DNA of 38,966 bases from Fidelibacterota bacterium (GCA_011046365.1 DSAS01000067.1:1-38966), one strand, 5' to 3'; positions 9,398 to 19,639 are shown, counted from the stretch's first letter. Program-made: numbers and translations. Notes: generated from the sequence alone by a model not told the origin.

Positions 9398-10687
9398 ATG
9401 AAAACGATAAAATATTTTCTCATTTTAATGCTTGTCTCTACGACGGTGTTTGCGCAGTATTATCTCAATCCCGTTAGTACCTCGCTGGCAGGTGCCTATG
9501 CTACCAAAGCCCGCGGCGCCTACATCAACGGCTGGAATCCGGCAAATCTCGGGCTGGAAAATAATCCCCGGTTCTCTCTGCATTTCGGATTTTTACCGTT
9601 GGTGCCGTTTCCGACGGTTCAGATCAGTAATTCCGCCATATCACCATTTTTAATGAATAAACACTTTTTTACCGGCGGTTACCTGACAGATCAGGATAAG
9701 GAAGATTTAATTGCCTTCTTTCCTGATGACGGATTGAGTGTTAATCCGTTAATGCAACTCCCTATCTTGAATTTATCGTTCGGTCGCTGGGCGGTATCTA
9801 TTGGCACTGAAGTCACCGGCGTCGTGACCCTGCCGAAATCGCTGTTTCGCTTCGCCTTTTTCGGTAATGAATTCGAAAAGCCTCTGCTCGATCTTGAGAA
9901 TACCAATGTGGAAATGCAGGCGGTGACATCGGTTGCCCTGGCTCATGGACGTGAGGTGACGATTCCGGTGCTGAGCGATGTGGTGGAACAGACAACCGTT
10001 GGTGCCGCTATCAAGGTTCTGATCGGCGGTGGATATACTGGTTTCGAGCAGGTTGCGGGCACAGTGACCAGCTACCCCGATAAAATCGTACTGGACGGTA
10101 ATTTGAAAGGTTTAATGGGAATCGGTGGATACGGCGCTGCCTTTGATCTGGGACTGGCGACAGTCATCAATGAAAAAATGTCAGCCAATATCTCGCTGCA
10201 TAACCTGTTTGGTTTTATCAACTGGGGGATGATCGAGGCAGAAAAGGTCGAGTATTCGATTTATTCTGAGATTTATTCTGAAGATTTCGAAAATTTTGAT
10301 TCGGCACTGGAAGAGGGTATCCAGACGGACACCAGCTATTCAGTGTCCGGTTTTACCTCCAATTACCCGAGTTATCTGCTGCTGGGATTCGAGTATCGTA
10401 TCCTCGATAATCTAAACGCCTATGCGACGGTCAAGCAGCATTTCAGCAATGATCTGGCTGCCACCTACTTACCGAAAGTTTCCATTGCCGCCGAATACGA
10501 TATCACTCACTGGTTTCCGGCGCGGCTGGGTTTTTCCTTTGGCGGTATCGAAAAATTTCAGTGGGGGATCGGAACCGGTCTGAACTTCAGCCATTATGCC
10601 CTGGACATCGGCTTTTCCCAGATCGGCGGAATGTTTAATCATGCAAAAGGATTTGCGATTTCCTTCGGACAGTCTATATTATTCTAG
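9398..10687 (+). CDS. DUF5723-like outer-membrane beta-barrel protein
   Basis: This 429-aa protein has a clear Sec signal peptide (residues 1-19, cleavage after 'VFA'). It then has the 'STSLAGAYATKARGAYINGWNPANLGL' segment typical of a family of uncharacterised FCB-group outer-membrane proteins related to the FadL/PorV style (DUF5723, recalled not searched). Alternating hydrophobic strands continue to the end, and the last residues 'SFGQSILF' form a Phe-terminated barrel signal. AGGAG (9388-9392) lies just ahead of ATG 9398. It lies 10 bp after the large lipoprotein gene and is probably co-transcribed. The fold and location are well supported; cargo or role is unknown. Confidence 0.85.
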   Translation: MKTIKYFLILMLVSTTVFAQYYLNPVSTSLAGAYATKARGAYINGWNPANLGLENNPRFSLHFGFLPLVPFPTVQISNSAISPFLMNKHFFTGGYLTDQDKEDLIAFFPDDGLSVNPLMQLPILNLSFGRWAVSIGTEVTGVVTLPKSLFRFAFFGNEFEKPLLDLENTNVEMQAVTSVALAHGREVTIPVLSDVVEQTTVGAAIKVLIGGGYTGFEQVAGTVTSYPDKIVLDGNLKGLMGIGGYGAAFDLGLATVINEKMSANISLHNLFGFINWGMIEAEKVEYSIYSEIYSEDFENFDSALEEGIQTDTSYSVSGFTSNYPSYLLLGFEYRILDNLNAYATVKQHFSNDLAATYLPKVSIAAEYDITHWFPARLGFSFGGIEKFQWGIGTGLNFSHYALDIGFSQIGGMFNHAKGFAISFGQSILF

Positions 10688-11464
10688 ATGAAAAAGGTGA
10701 TGCAATTAATCTCATGGAATGTCAATGGAATCCGCTCAGCCTACCGAAAAGGATTTTTAAATTGGTTTCAACGGCAGAATCCCGATATTTTCTGTGTTCA
10801 GGAAACCAAAGCACAGATGGATGTGTTGCCCCATGATCTATTGAATTTTCAGGGCTACTATTCTGTTTTTTCCTCGGCGGAAAAGAAGGGCTACAGCGGT
10901 GTAGCCCTTTATTCCAAAGTAAAGCCACTAACAGTCAAGACCGGATTGGGAATCCAGAAATTCGATCACGAGGGACGCACGATCATTGCCGACTATGGCG
11001 ATTTTGTGCTGTTCAATATCTACTTTCCCAATGGTCAGATGAGTGATGCGCGGCTCAAGTACAAAATGGAGTTCTATGACGCCTTTCTCGATGTTGTTGA
11101 GACGTATGACAGGGAAGGGCGCAATATAATCGTTTGCGGTGATATAAATACGGCTCATAAGGAGATTGACCTGGCACGACCGAAAGAAAACGAAAACGTC
11201 TCCGGGTTTTTACCGATCGAGCGCGCCTGGATTGACAAATTCATCAGCCACGGCTGGGTTGATACGCTGCGCCTTTTTCACCCTGAACCGGAACTCTATA
11301 CTTGGTGGTCTCTGCGCACGCGGGCAAGGGATCGGAATATCGGCTGGCGCATTGACTATTTCTTTGTCAATGAACGGTTTCGCAGGCATGTCAAAGATGC
11401 CTTCATTCTCCCGGAAGTTCAGGGCTCCGATCATTGTCCCATTGGACTCAAGATAACACTCTAA
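10688..11464 (+). CDS. xth: Exodeoxyribonuclease III / AP endonuclease (ExoIII family)
   Basis: This 258-aa Mg-dependent endonuclease/exonuclease/phosphatase-fold enzyme cleaves 5' of abasic sites and trims 3' ends in base-excision repair. Motifs in order are '[15 protein letters not shown]', 'CVQETKAQ' with the metal-binding Glu, '[10 protein letters not shown]', 'NIYFPNG', '[14 protein letters not shown]' with the catalytic Asp/Asn, '[21 protein letters not shown]', and the terminal 'GSDHCPIG' with the Asp-His pair. The length matches the family (~250-270 aa). Its ATG directly abuts the previous stop. A second ATG at 10700 gives the more usual '[10 protein letters not shown]' N-terminus, and neither has a good ribosome-binding site, so the start is uncertain by four codons. 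Confidence 0.95.
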   Translation: MKKVMQLISWNVNGIRSAYRKGFLNWFQRQNPDIFCVQETKAQMDVLPHDLLNFQGYYSVFSSAEKKGYSGVALYSKVKPLTVKTGLGIQKFDHEGRTIIADYGDFVLFNIYFPNGQMSDARLKYKMEFYDAFLDVVETYDREGRNIIVCGDINTAHKEIDLARPKENENVSGFLPIERAWIDKFISHGWVDTLRLFHPEPELYTWWSLRTRARDRNIGWRIDYFFVNERFRRHVKDAFILPEVQGSDHCPIGLKITL

Positions 11465-11553
11465 CACATTTTTCATTCAATGGTAATCGGAATTTGGTTG
11501 ATTTAGAGCGTAATTTTTCTCAACTTTACGGCGTTAAAAAATGGGATAATGAT

Positions 11554-11922
11554 ATGGAATTTGAAATTAAAAGCATAAGCCCTGCAACGGTATTGAAAAT
11601 CTCCTTTGTTGTGATTTTGACGGTTTCCTGCATTTTTATCTTTCTGCTGTCGCTGATGGCTATGTCGCTGCTCTCTTCGATGGGTGATGCACTTGGCAGT
11701 ATGCCGCTGCTGGAAAGTATGGGACCGCTGGAGTTCAATTTTGGCACGATTCTGTTCTCTTCGATTTTTAACGGTATTTTACTGGCGCTGTTAATTGTAT
11801 TTTTTTTAATGTTAACGATCATCTTCTATAATATCTATGTCAGTTACTTTGGTGGAATCGTTATTCAGATGAAGCATAAAGACGGTCTGATTTTACAGAG
11901 CCGGGAAGCAGACGATGAGTGA
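11554..11922 (+). CDS. Small two-helix membrane protein, DUF3566-like
   Basis: This is a 122-aa protein with 'SISPATVLKISFVVILTVSC' leading into a first membrane helix (about residues 14-40) and a second helix near 72-97. The 'hydrophobic-S-P-x-x-(V/L)-K-(I/V)-(S/G)-F' opening resembles the DUF3566 group of small membrane proteins. I prefer ATG 11554, because an upstream in-frame start at 11434 would overlap xth and add a non-hydrophobic, unconserved-looking leader. It overlaps gltX by 8 bp. Function unknown. Family assignment is from memory of the motif and only moderately certain. Confidence 0.7.
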   Translation: MEFEIKSISPATVLKISFVVILTVSCIFIFLLSLMAMSLLSSMGDALGSMPLLESMGPLEFNFGTILFSSIFNGILLALLIVFFLMLTIIFYNIYVSYFGGIVIQMKHKDGLILQSREADDE

Positions 11923-13345
11923 TATCCGTGTCCGATTTGCCCCGAGTCCCACCGGTGCACTGCATCTGGGCGGTGCCCGGACGGCTATTTATAACTGGCT
12001 GTTTGCCAGAGCTAACGAAGGTCAGTTTTTACTACGGATCGAGGACACCGACACAAAACGTTCAAAAAAAGAATATATCGAACAGATTTATGAGTCCCTG
12101 CGCTGGCTGGGAATGAGTTGGGATGAAGAACCGGTATTCCAGTCCCAACGGATGGCGGCATATCAGCAGGCTGCGCAGGAATTGTTGCAGAGCGGCAGCG
12201 CCTATTACTGTTTCTGCACATCGGAAGAGCTCGAGGCGCGCCGTAAAGCCAGTGGGGTATATCAGTATGACCGGAAGTGCCGTTCGCTGTCTGAAACAGA
12301 AATAAACACTCATTTAAACGTCGGTAAAAAGGCGGCGATCCGCTGCAATGTGCCAGCTGGTACGACGGAGTGGAGCGATTGCGTGTACGGCAAGATCAGC
12401 GTTAACAATGATGAGATTGATGATTTTATTCTGCTGCGTTCAAACGGTTTTCCCACCTATCAGTTCGCCGTGGTGGTTGACGATATATTTATGCGGATCA
12501 GTCATGTGATCCGGGGCGAAGATCACATTTCCAATACACCCAAGCAGATTTTACTTTACAAAGCTTTCGGTGCCGGCATTCCGGAATTTGCCCATCTTCC
12601 CCTTCTGAACGGCACCGACGGTAAGCGGCTCAGCAAGCGGCACGGTGCCACCGGTGTTGACGAGTACCGCGATCAGGGTTATCCGGCAGAAGCGGTTTTT
12701 AACTATTTGGCAATTCTGGGCTGGGTGCCGAAAGATGGCAATGAGATTTTGAAGCCGGCTGAACTGGTTCAGCGCTTTCTACTCGCGGATATCGCCCGCA
12801 AGTCGGCGGTCTTTGATCTGAAAAAATTCGACTGGGTTAGCAATGAACATATCAAGCGGATGGAGAATGCCGAAATCTGTCGTCACATCCTGCCGATTCT
12901 CATTGATAATCACCTGATAAGCGCCGAACCGGACGAATCCGGGCGGCAATATATCCTGAAATTTATTGACCTGATGAAAAGCCGCTTTCGCAATTTCCGG
13001 CAGTTTGCCGAACTGGGCAGCTACTTTTTCAAAGACCCGGAAACCTACGAAGATAAAGCCGTCCGCAAAAACTGGAAAGAAACAGAAGTAAACCGGCGGA
13101 TGGCGATTTTACTGGATAAATTACAGCAACTGGAAGAATTCAGTGCTGTATCCATCGAGTCCACCGTTCGGGAATTGGCTGACGAACTGGATATTTCTGC
13201 CGGCAAACTAATCCACCCGTTGCGATTAGCGGTCAGCGGCTACAGCGTCGGTCCGGGGATTTTTGAACTGCTGGAATTTCTGGGAAAAGAGACGGTCCTG
13301 CGCCGGATTCAGGCAGCGTTGCAAAGATTGCCAGTTTCGGAATAA
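11915..13345 (+). CDS. gltX: Glutamyl-tRNA synthetase
   Basis: This 476-aa class-I synthetase charges tRNA-Glu. The HIGH-type motif is in 'RFAPSPTGALHLGGARTAI' (residues ~6-24), the KMSKS-type motif is 'KRLSKRHGATGV' near residue 242, and 'YYCFCTSEELEARRKA' with the later 'YDRKC' provides the cysteine set of the zinc-binding insert found in many bacterial GluRS. The C-terminal anticodon-binding region ends in the family pattern 'GKLIHPLRLAVSG...GPGIFELLEFLGKE'. It overlaps the small membrane protein gene by 8 bp. Because glnS is also present (minus strand, ~3 kb away), this enzyme is expected to be discriminating rather than charging tRNA-Gln, though that cannot be proved from the sequence. 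Confidence 0.96.
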   Translation: MSDIRVRFAPSPTGALHLGGARTAIYNWLFARANEGQFLLRIEDTDTKRSKKEYIEQIYESLRWLGMSWDEEPVFQSQRMAAYQQAAQELLQSGSAYYCFCTSEELEARRKASGVYQYDRKCRSLSETEINTHLNVGKKAAIRCNVPAGTTEWSDCVYGKISVNNDEIDDFILLRSNGFPTYQFAVVVDDIFMRISHVIRGEDHISNTPKQILLYKAFGAGIPEFAHLPLLNGTDGKRLSKRHGATGVDEYRDQGYPAEAVFNYLAILGWVPKDGNEILKPAELVQRFLLADIARKSAVFDLKKFDWVSNEHIKRMENAEICRHILPILIDNHLISAEPDESGRQYILKFIDLMKSRFRNFRQFAELGSYFFKDPETYEDKAVRKNWKETEVNRRMAILLDKLQQLEEFSAVSIESTVRELADELDISAGKLIHPLRLAVSGYSVGPGIFELLEFLGKETVLRRIQAALQRLPVSE

Positions 13346-13402
13346 GAATCGAAGCCTCCCTGACCGGATAAAATACGGAATTATCACTCTTTTGAGAGGT
13401 TG

Positions 13403-15553
13403 ATGATTCGAAAGTACTTCATATCAATTCTTTTGTTGCCATGGGTATGTCTGGCACAGTGGGAATGGCAGCATCCGCAACCGCAGGGCAATACTCTCTG
13501 GTCACTGGAATTTACTGGATCCGGCGTCGGTTTTGCGGTTGGTGATTACGGCACCATTATCAGTACAGAAGACAGCGGCGCAACCTGGTTGGTCCGGGAA
13601 AGCGGTACCGAACACGATCTGCTTACTATTTATTTTTTAGATACAGATAACGGCTGGATATTCGGAGCAGAAGGCACGATCCTGAAAACCACCGACGGCG
13701 GGAAAGACTGGATTTTTCAATCCGGTCCTGATATCCATATCTTTGACGGACTTTTTGTTAATACCGATACCGGCTGGGTCTGTGGCGGGAAGGATTACCA
13801 CGCCGCCATATACCGGACGAACGACGGAGGTCAAACCTGGGAAGAGCAAATCCGATATCAATCGCCCGGTCCGCTGCAATCTATCTGCTCTACTGAAAAC
13901 GGAAAAATCTTTACGTCAGGAAGGCAGCAAATTCTGAAGACAACCGATGGTGGTGACAGCTGGATGCTCTATCCCGCGGAATCTGATTGGGATTGTCGCT
14001 CGATCTGTTTTACCGATTCGCTGAACGGCTGGATTGCGGGTGTCGAGACGTGGGGAACTTTGATCCTCAATACCAATGATGGCGGAGTGACCTGGGCCGA
14101 GCAGATTACGGGACAAACCGGCATTTTCAACCGCAGTTTAAACGATATCTGTTTCGTGAATAGACAATTCGGCTGGGCTTGCGGAACCTAAGGAAATATT
14201 TTATATACCCGGGATGGTGGTGACCATTGGAGTAGCTACTCCCAAGAATTTGAGCCGGAGCTGATCGCCGTTCATTTTAGCAATTCCGAAACCGGTTGGG
14301 CAGTCGGCTCTGCCGGTGTCATTCTAAGAACGGAGAATGGCGGCAGAGATTGGGAATATACAAGCAGTGTGCCCTGCGGCGATCTTTTTGATATTTTTTT
14401 CCTGAATTCCGAAGTCGGATTTGCCACCGGTGCTCAATATAACTCATCCAATGCCATTATCTATAAAACTGAAAATGCCGGTAGAAATTGGAGCATCTGT
14501 AACCTGCCGGCGATAAATTTTATGCATGCAATCCATTTTCCTAACGATAGTATCGGATGGGCGGTGGGCTCCGGCAACTCGGTTTTGAAATCGGTCAATT
14601 ACGGAGCAGACTGGTTCCGTCACGATATCGGTCTGACGTTAAGTGACTGCGGCGCGTTTTACGATGTCTTTTTTATCAATCCTGACACGGGCATAATTGT
14701 CGGTGAAAACGGGGCTATTATCCGGACCGGCGATGGTGGCGCCAGTTGGCAGCGCCGAAACAGTGGTTCTGGCGAGCGTTTAGCGGCGATCTGCTTAACG
14801 AATTCAAAAACGGGCTGGATTAGCGGTAACAGGGGCGTTATTTTAAAAACCACCGATGCCGGGTTGAACTGGCAGAGGATTAGCTGTCAAGCCGATTTTT
14901 ATCTGAATTCCGTCTGCTTCATTGATCCCGATACCGGTTGGATCGCCGGAAGCAATTGTGTTCTGCGAACAACTGACGGCGGAATAGAGTGGGAGATAGC
15001 CACGATTCCTCTGAATTGTTCACTTATGAGTGTCTGCTTCACCAACTCTCAGTTCGGCAGGGTGGTGGGCTTTGAGAGCCGGGATTTCTGGTTATTCGGT
15101 TATGCCGCGTATTCAGACGATGGCGGAATCAGTTGGACCCGGGAGCGGTTCCCAACGGCAAACATGCTGAATGAAATTGTCTTTACCGATAACACGAATG
15201 GCTGGGTTTGCGGCACGACCGGTACGATTTTGTCAACCAGGAATAACGGCGGAATTTCATCCATTGAGACGAAACCGGTTAACGCACCAAATTACTTTAA
15301 AATTTGCGCCGTCTACCCGAATCCCTGCAATTCCTCAACCACAATACGCTATGAAATTGCGGACTGTCAATTGGTAAAAATTTCCCTGTTTGATATCCGG
15401 GGACATAAAATCACCGATTTGGTCAATGAGATTAAACCGGCTGGAGTTTATGAAGTTGTCTGGGATGCCGATAACTTTTCCAGTGGAATCTATTTTGCCA
15501 ATCTGATTGCCGATCACGCCAGCGCCATTAAGAAAATCTTACTGATCAAGTAA
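13403..15553 (+). pseudogene. YCF48/BNR-repeat secreted protein with T9SS-like sorting domain, interrupted by an in-frame TAA
   Basis: The frame is open from ATG 13403 to 15553 (716 codons) apart from one TAA at 14189-14191. Repeats of the form 'GW...G..GTIL+TTDGG..W' (YCF48/BNR beta-propeller blades) run on both sides of the stop without a frame change, and the stop falls inside a blade: '...GWACGT-stop-GNILYTRDGGDHW'. One base change (CAA, GAA or AAA to TAA) would explain it. The N-terminus has a signal peptide ending near 'VCLAQ'. The C-terminus 'YPNPCNSSTTIRYEI' through 'AGVYEVVWDADNFSSGIYF' is a FlgD-like/type-A sorting domain that directs export by the type IX system in FCB bacteria. 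GAGAGGT lies just before the start. This is a recent pseudogene, a strain polymorphism or a sequence error. A 262-aa N-terminal fragment could still be made. Confidence 0.85.
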
Positions 15554-15576
15554 ACCGTCGTTATCCGGACGATTTA
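15551..15576. terminator. Possible bidirectional terminator between convergent genes
   Basis: TAAACCGTC (15551-15559) pairs with GACGATTTA (15568-15576) with one mismatch and an 8-base loop. It lies exactly between the convergent YCF48 gene and the glycosyltransferase gene and contains both stop codons. The stem is short and AT-rich, so support is weak. Confidence 0.3.
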
Positions 15577-16397
15577 ATATGATAATAGCGCTGATACAGT
15601 ACATTTTTATCGAGGATAATGTTTTCCCGCAAGCGTTGATATTTGTCATCGAACAGATTCTGAGCGTGTAAAATTTGCATTTGCGGATAGTATGCGGTCA
15701 GCAGTTTGCCCCGTGCCCGGGTGAAAAAATCGGCATGATCCAGGCGTTTCAGCTGCTCATCCCAGCCGACTTTGCGAATACTTTCTGTCCGAGCAAGGTA
15801 AAAATTGGCGACCTTGTCCATAACTTCCGCCGTACCGATCCGACTACCAGGTGTTTTAAGCGGTTTGGCATCGTTCGGAAAGAGCTCTGCCTGGCGATAA
15901 TCGGTACTGGTGTAAAAGGGCAAGTTGATTACTTTCCCGCCGAGAATGTTAATCTCCGGATAGCGCTCCATTAGCTCCCGTGCCGGCGCGAGGACAGTAT
16001 TTCGGAAGAAGACGAAATCATCATCCAGCATGAGAACATATTTTGTATTAACGACTTTGAGAGCGGCATTCCGTCCGGCGGACACACCGGAATCATAGGG
16101 CAGAGTGACAAGTTGAACACCCGGGATCGTTACAGGTTTGCGGCTGTCATCAGCCACAACGATTTTCAGTTGCGGGTAAAAATGGTGGATACTTCTGATC
16201 AGTCGCTTTAGAATTTTGGGGCGCTCGAAGGTCTTGATGACTGCCGTGATATCATGCGGAGAATCCATTTTACTAGTCTTACCAAGATCGGTGAAGCGGT
16301 GCCAGGCAAGTTCCAGGGCAATCGTCAGATTATATCCGATCCGTCCGAGAGGGCGGAGTTTACCATAGTAAAACCACCGGGAAAGGCGTCTTGCCAT
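15561..16397 (-). CDS. GT-A fold glycosyltransferase, GT2/GT12-like
   Basis: This 278-aa protein has the layout of an inverting GT-A transferase. Residues ~50-58 'ITAVIKTFERP' begin the first Rossmann strand, 'KIVVADDSRKP' (~78-88) follows, 'LPYDSGVSAGRNAAL' (~99-113) binds the sugar nucleotide, and 'YVLMLDDDFVF' carries the metal-binding Asp triad at 125-127. 'LDHADFFTRAR' provides a plausible catalytic-base region. The combination 'DSGVSAGRN...DDDFVF' recalls the GT12 family (animal beta-1,4-GalNAc transferases) as well as GT2. A basic N-terminal ~45 residues with a weakly hydrophobic patch precede the catalytic domain; M44 is an alternative start. It lies 13 bp downstream of glnS on the same strand. 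Acceptor and donor sugar are unknown. Confidence 0.82.
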   Translation of the reverse strand: MARRLSRWFYYGKLRPLGRIGYNLTIALELAWHRFTDLGKTSKMDSPHDITAVIKTFERPKILKRLIRSIHHFYPQLKIVVADDSRKPVTIPGVQLVTLPYDSGVSAGRNAALKVVNTKYVLMLDDDFVFFRNTVLAPARELMERYPEINILGGKVINLPFYTSTDYRQAELFPNDAKPLKTPGSRIGTAEVMDKVANFYLARTESIRKVGWDEQLKRLDHADFFTRARGKLLTAYYPQMQILHAQNLFDDKYQRLRENIILDKNVLYQRYYHIKSSG

Positions 16398-16410
16398 TAA
16401 ATCCGACCGG

Positions 16411-18117
16411 TCATTTTTGCTGCTTTTGGGCGATTTTTGCCCAGGTGTCCCGCAGGGTAACTGTGCGATTCAGAACCAGTTTTGTCGGGGTAGTATCGGG
16501 ATCAATGCAGAAGTAGCCCAGCCGTTCAAACTGAAAACGGAAACCGGGGACCGCCTGTTCGGCAAGCGCCGGTTCGAGGTAACATTTATCTACGATTGTC
16601 AGCGATGTGGGATTCAGCTGTTCCAGAAAATGTTCGCCGCCGGGATTTTCGACATTAAAAAGGCGATCATACAACCGCACTTCGGCGGTGCGGGCATGCC
16701 GGGCGGAGACCCAGTGCAGTGTACCTTTGACTTTTCTGCCATTGGGAGAATCGCCGCCGCTGGTCGCCGGATCATAGCTGCAATGGACCTCTGTGATGTT
16801 GCCGTCGCTGTCTTTGATTACATTTGTGCAGGTGATGAAATAGGCGTAGCGCAGGCGTACCTCGCGACCGGGTGCCAGGCGGAAGAAATTTTTCGGCGGG
16901 TCTTCCATAAAGTCATCGGCTTCAATGTATAGTTCCCTGGAAAACGGTACCTGACGGGTACCGGCACTGAGGTCTTCGGGATTATTGATTGCTTCGAGCA
17001 GCTCTTCCCGGTCTTCCGGATAATTGTCAATGACTATTTTCAGCGGATTGAGCACACCCATGAAGCGGGGTGCGATTTTGTTCAGGTGTTCCCGGACGCT
17101 GAATTCCAGTAATGCGACATCCACGGTGCTGTCGCGCTTGGCGACACCGATCCGTTCGGCGAAATTCTGAATGGCTTCAGGTGTGTAGCCGCGCCGACGC
17201 ATGCCGGAAATAGTAGGCATACGGGGATCGTCCCAGCCGTTGACATACCTCTTTTTAACCAGTTCTAATAATCGCCGTTTGCTCATAACGGTATAAGTCA
17301 AATTAAGGCGGGCGAATTCAATTTGCTGTGGGCGGTAAGCGTCTAATTCAATCAGGAACCAGTCGTAAAGCGGACGATGGTCTTCAAATTCCAGGGTGCA
17401 GAGTGAGTGAGTTATCCTTTCGATAGAATCCTCCAGACCGTGCGCCCAGTCATACATGGGATAGATGCACCATTTATTGCCGGTACGGTGGTGGGGGGCA
17501 TGCAGGATGCGATACATGACGGGATCGCGCATATTCAGATTAGGCGACGCCATATCAATTTTTGCCCGTAGGGTTCGGGAACCGTCGGGAAATTCACCGG
17601 CTTTCATCCGTTCCAGCAGGTCGAGATTTTCCGCAATGCTGCGCTTGCGATAGGGACTTTCCTGTCCCGGTTCCGTCAATGTTCCGCGAGTGGCTTTGAT
17701 CTCCTCGGCGCTTAAATCACAGACATAGGCTTTACCCTTCCTGGTTAGTTGGACGGCATATTCGTACATCTGCTCAAAATAGTCGGAACCGTAAAAGAGC
17801 CGGTCTTCATAGTCAGCGCCGAGCCATTTGACATCTTCGATGATGGACTGAACGTATTCTTCTTCCTCCTTAATCGGGTTGGTGTCGTCGAAACGCAGGT
17901 TGAATTTCCCATTGTATTTTACCGCCGTTCCGTAATTAAGCAAAATCGCTTTGGCATGCCCGATATGCAGGTAGCCATTAGGTTCCGGGGGGAAACGGGT
18001 GTGTACCCGACTCCCGAATTTACCGGTCCGGTTATCCTCTTCGATGATCTGATGGATAAAATTCAGCGGCTGTTTTTCCGGGTGGTTTTCCGTAGCTGCG
18101 TCTGATTCAGAATGCAT
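16411..18117 (-). CDS. glnS: Glutaminyl-tRNA synthetase
   Basis: This 568-aa class-I synthetase charges tRNA-Gln directly. The HIGH motif is in '[18 protein letters not shown]', the family-specific '[18 protein letters not shown]' follows, the KMSKS-type motif is '[11 protein letters not shown]', and the two C-terminal anticodon-binding barrels include '[20 protein letters not shown]'. I placed the start at the ATG whose first base is 18117, because AAAGGAAA sits just upstream on the minus strand; a longer in-frame start at 18156 lacks a site. The length matches E. coli GlnS (553 aa). GlnS is patchily distributed in bacteria and usually considered a eukaryote-derived acquisition. Its presence implies the organism need not rely on the GatCAB route for Gln-tRNA. 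Confidence 0.96.
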   Translation of the reverse strand: MHSESDAATENHPEKQPLNFIHQIIEEDNRTGKFGSRVHTRFPPEPNGYLHIGHAKAILLNYGTAVKYNGKFNLRFDDTNPIKEEEEYVQSIIEDVKWLGADYEDRLFYGSDYFEQMYEYAVQLTRKGKAYVCDLSAEEIKATRGTLTEPGQESPYRKRSIAENLDLLERMKAGEFPDGSRTLRAKIDMASPNLNMRDPVMYRILHAPHHRTGNKWCIYPMYDWAHGLEDSIERITHSLCTLEFEDHRPLYDWFLIELDAYRPQQIEFARLNLTYTVMSKRRLLELVKKRYVNGWDDPRMPTISGMRRRGYTPEAIQNFAERIGVAKRDSTVDVALLEFSVREHLNKIAPRFMGVLNPLKIVIDNYPEDREELLEAINNPEDLSAGTRQVPFSRELYIEADDFMEDPPKNFFRLAPGREVRLRYAYFITCTNVIKDSDGNITEVHCSYDPATSGGDSPNGRKVKGTLHWVSARHARTAEVRLYDRLFNVENPGGEHFLEQLNPTSLTIVDKCYLEPALAEQAVPGFRFQFERLGYFCIDPDTTPTKLVLNRTVTLRDTWAKIAQKQQK

Positions 18118-18371
18118 TGGGTTTCCTTTCGTCAATATCGAAATGGAATTTAACAATTTTCCTGAAAATATAAATCATAAACCGGTGTTGCTGTTTCAAT
18201 ATTTTTGTGATTATAATCAACGGGAATCGCCTGTTAAGCCGGAATGCAACGGAAAATGCTTGATTTCAAGGGAAATAATTGTGAACTTTGTCAGTCATGA
18301 AATAATACCGGATTATGGCAAAGGATAAATAGTACATCAGACAATTCTCAGAAAAACAGGTAAGGCTGAAG

Positions 18372-19619
18372 ATGGATCGTTTTAAGCAGAGCTGGCAATA
18401 CGTGCTCATTCTTTTAATTTTCGGGTATAATGTCAGCCGCGCCGATGTGAATCTCTGGGTAATGTCTTTTGATAACCTCTATTCTGATTCAGAGATTCAG
18501 TGGTTGAAAGAGGGCTTTGTGGATTTTATATTGGATCATTATGCCAATAATCCCAACATAAAAGCCTATAAATCCGAACAGCTTGATGAAACCCTGTCCA
18601 AGATAAAAAAGGATACCAAATATCAACAGGCGCAGAATCTGCTCCTCACTGGCGCCTATGAACGCCGTCAGGGCGAATTCAGGATTAATCTGCAACTGAC
18701 CGATCTGAATACCTGGAAAACTAAAGCCGAAACAAAAGTAAAAGAGAAGTCGGCGGATTTAGAGCGGCTTATTCTGTCTGTCAACAATGCTTTGGATAAA
18801 TTGATTGATCCCCAGATTAAGGTCGGGAGTGCTGAGCGCAGCCAGGAATCCGCATCTCCCGTCAGGGCTCCGGGAATACCGCCGGTTCCGGAACCGAAAA
18901 GCGGTCGCGAAATAACGGTGGCGACCCGCAATATCAGCAAAGCGCTGGAACGACTGCTGGCGGAGTATAGCGATCATCCCCGACAGGAATATAAAAGCCC
19001 AAAACCCCTCCAGATGAGCCGATTTCATGAAGATGCCTTTACCGGGCGGGTTAAAGACTTTATTCACGAGACACACAGTTTTGAAGAAGTCGTCGATCAT
19101 GTTCTGGGTGATCCCTATATCATCAATATCGGTGAACCTTCCATTCAGCGTCTGCCCACCAACAGCAGCAGCGTTTCGCTCTCGTTTCGCATTGATTATC
19201 AGATTAAACTAAAAATCCTCCAGGAAATGGTCGAAACTCTGCAAATCAAAGCAAAAAAGGAGGGCAGGACCTTTGTGGAATACTCCTTTTCGGGGAATAA
19301 TTATGTTTTCACAACCGATTTTATCCGGAAAGTGGCTCAGGGTGAATATCGCTATTTCCCGGTGATCTCGCTGGTGGATGAAAACGGCAATGTCCTCACC
19401 CGGATTATTGATGCGCCGGGCAGGCTTGATCAGATCAAACATTTCAATCCCATGTTTAATATTGTTGCCGGTCCCTGGACAATGACCATTTACCTCGTCA
19501 AAGGGATTCAGGAAATTGACTATAATCTGGTCCTGCCGATCAATACGGTCGCCAAGATTTCCCAGGTCAGGATTGACATGCTGCCCGAAGAAGAAATCGT
19601 CCATTTAAAATCACAATAA
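18372..19619 (+). CDS. Exported protein with TolB-N-terminal-like domain and unknown C-terminal domain
   Basis: This 415-aa protein has a signal peptide (hydrophobic 'YVLILLIFGYNV', likely cleaved near 'SRADV'). Residues ~25-150 follow the pattern of the TolB N-terminal/CsgG-like fold: 'LWVMSFDNL...EIQWLKEGFVDFIL', then 'KAYKSEQLDETLSKI', then 'LLLTGAYERRQGEFRINLQLTDLNT'. This pattern occurs in accessory domains of adenylate cyclases and in FlgO-like proteins. A Pro-rich linker (~165-185) leads to a ~230-residue C-terminal region I do not recognise, containing 'VSLSFRIDYQIKL'. It is the first gene of a same-strand cluster of six that ends at 24881, and a receiver-domain gene starts 20 bp later. 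A purine-rich AAGG site precedes ATG 18372. Likely periplasmic. Confidence 0.8.
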   Translation: MDRFKQSWQYVLILLIFGYNVSRADVNLWVMSFDNLYSDSEIQWLKEGFVDFILDHYANNPNIKAYKSEQLDETLSKIKKDTKYQQAQNLLLTGAYERRQGEFRINLQLTDLNTWKTKAETKVKEKSADLERLILSVNNALDKLIDPQIKVGSAERSQESASPVRAPGIPPVPEPKSGREITVATRNISKALERLLAEYSDHPRQEYKSPKPLQMSRFHEDAFTGRVKDFIHETHSFEEVVDHVLGDPYIINIGEPSIQRLPTNSSSVSLSFRIDYQIKLKILQEMVETLQIKAKKEGRTFVEYSFSGNNYVFTTDFIRKVAQGEYRYFPVISLVDENGNVLTRIIDAPGRLDQIKHFNPMFNIVAGPWTMTIYLVKGIQEIDYNLVLPINTVAKISQVRIDMLPEEEIVHLKSQ

Positions 19620-19639
19620 ATCTGAAAGAATCAATTATA

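Noticed and set aside
11434-11553. Longer N-terminus for the small membrane protein
   Set aside because: It overlaps xth, has no ribosome-binding site and adds residues without the hydrophobic or conserved character of the rest.
18143-18328. 61-codon frame in the gap between glnS and the TolB-like gene
   Set aside because: No ribosome-binding site or family pattern; it lies in the divergent promoter region of two well-supported genes.
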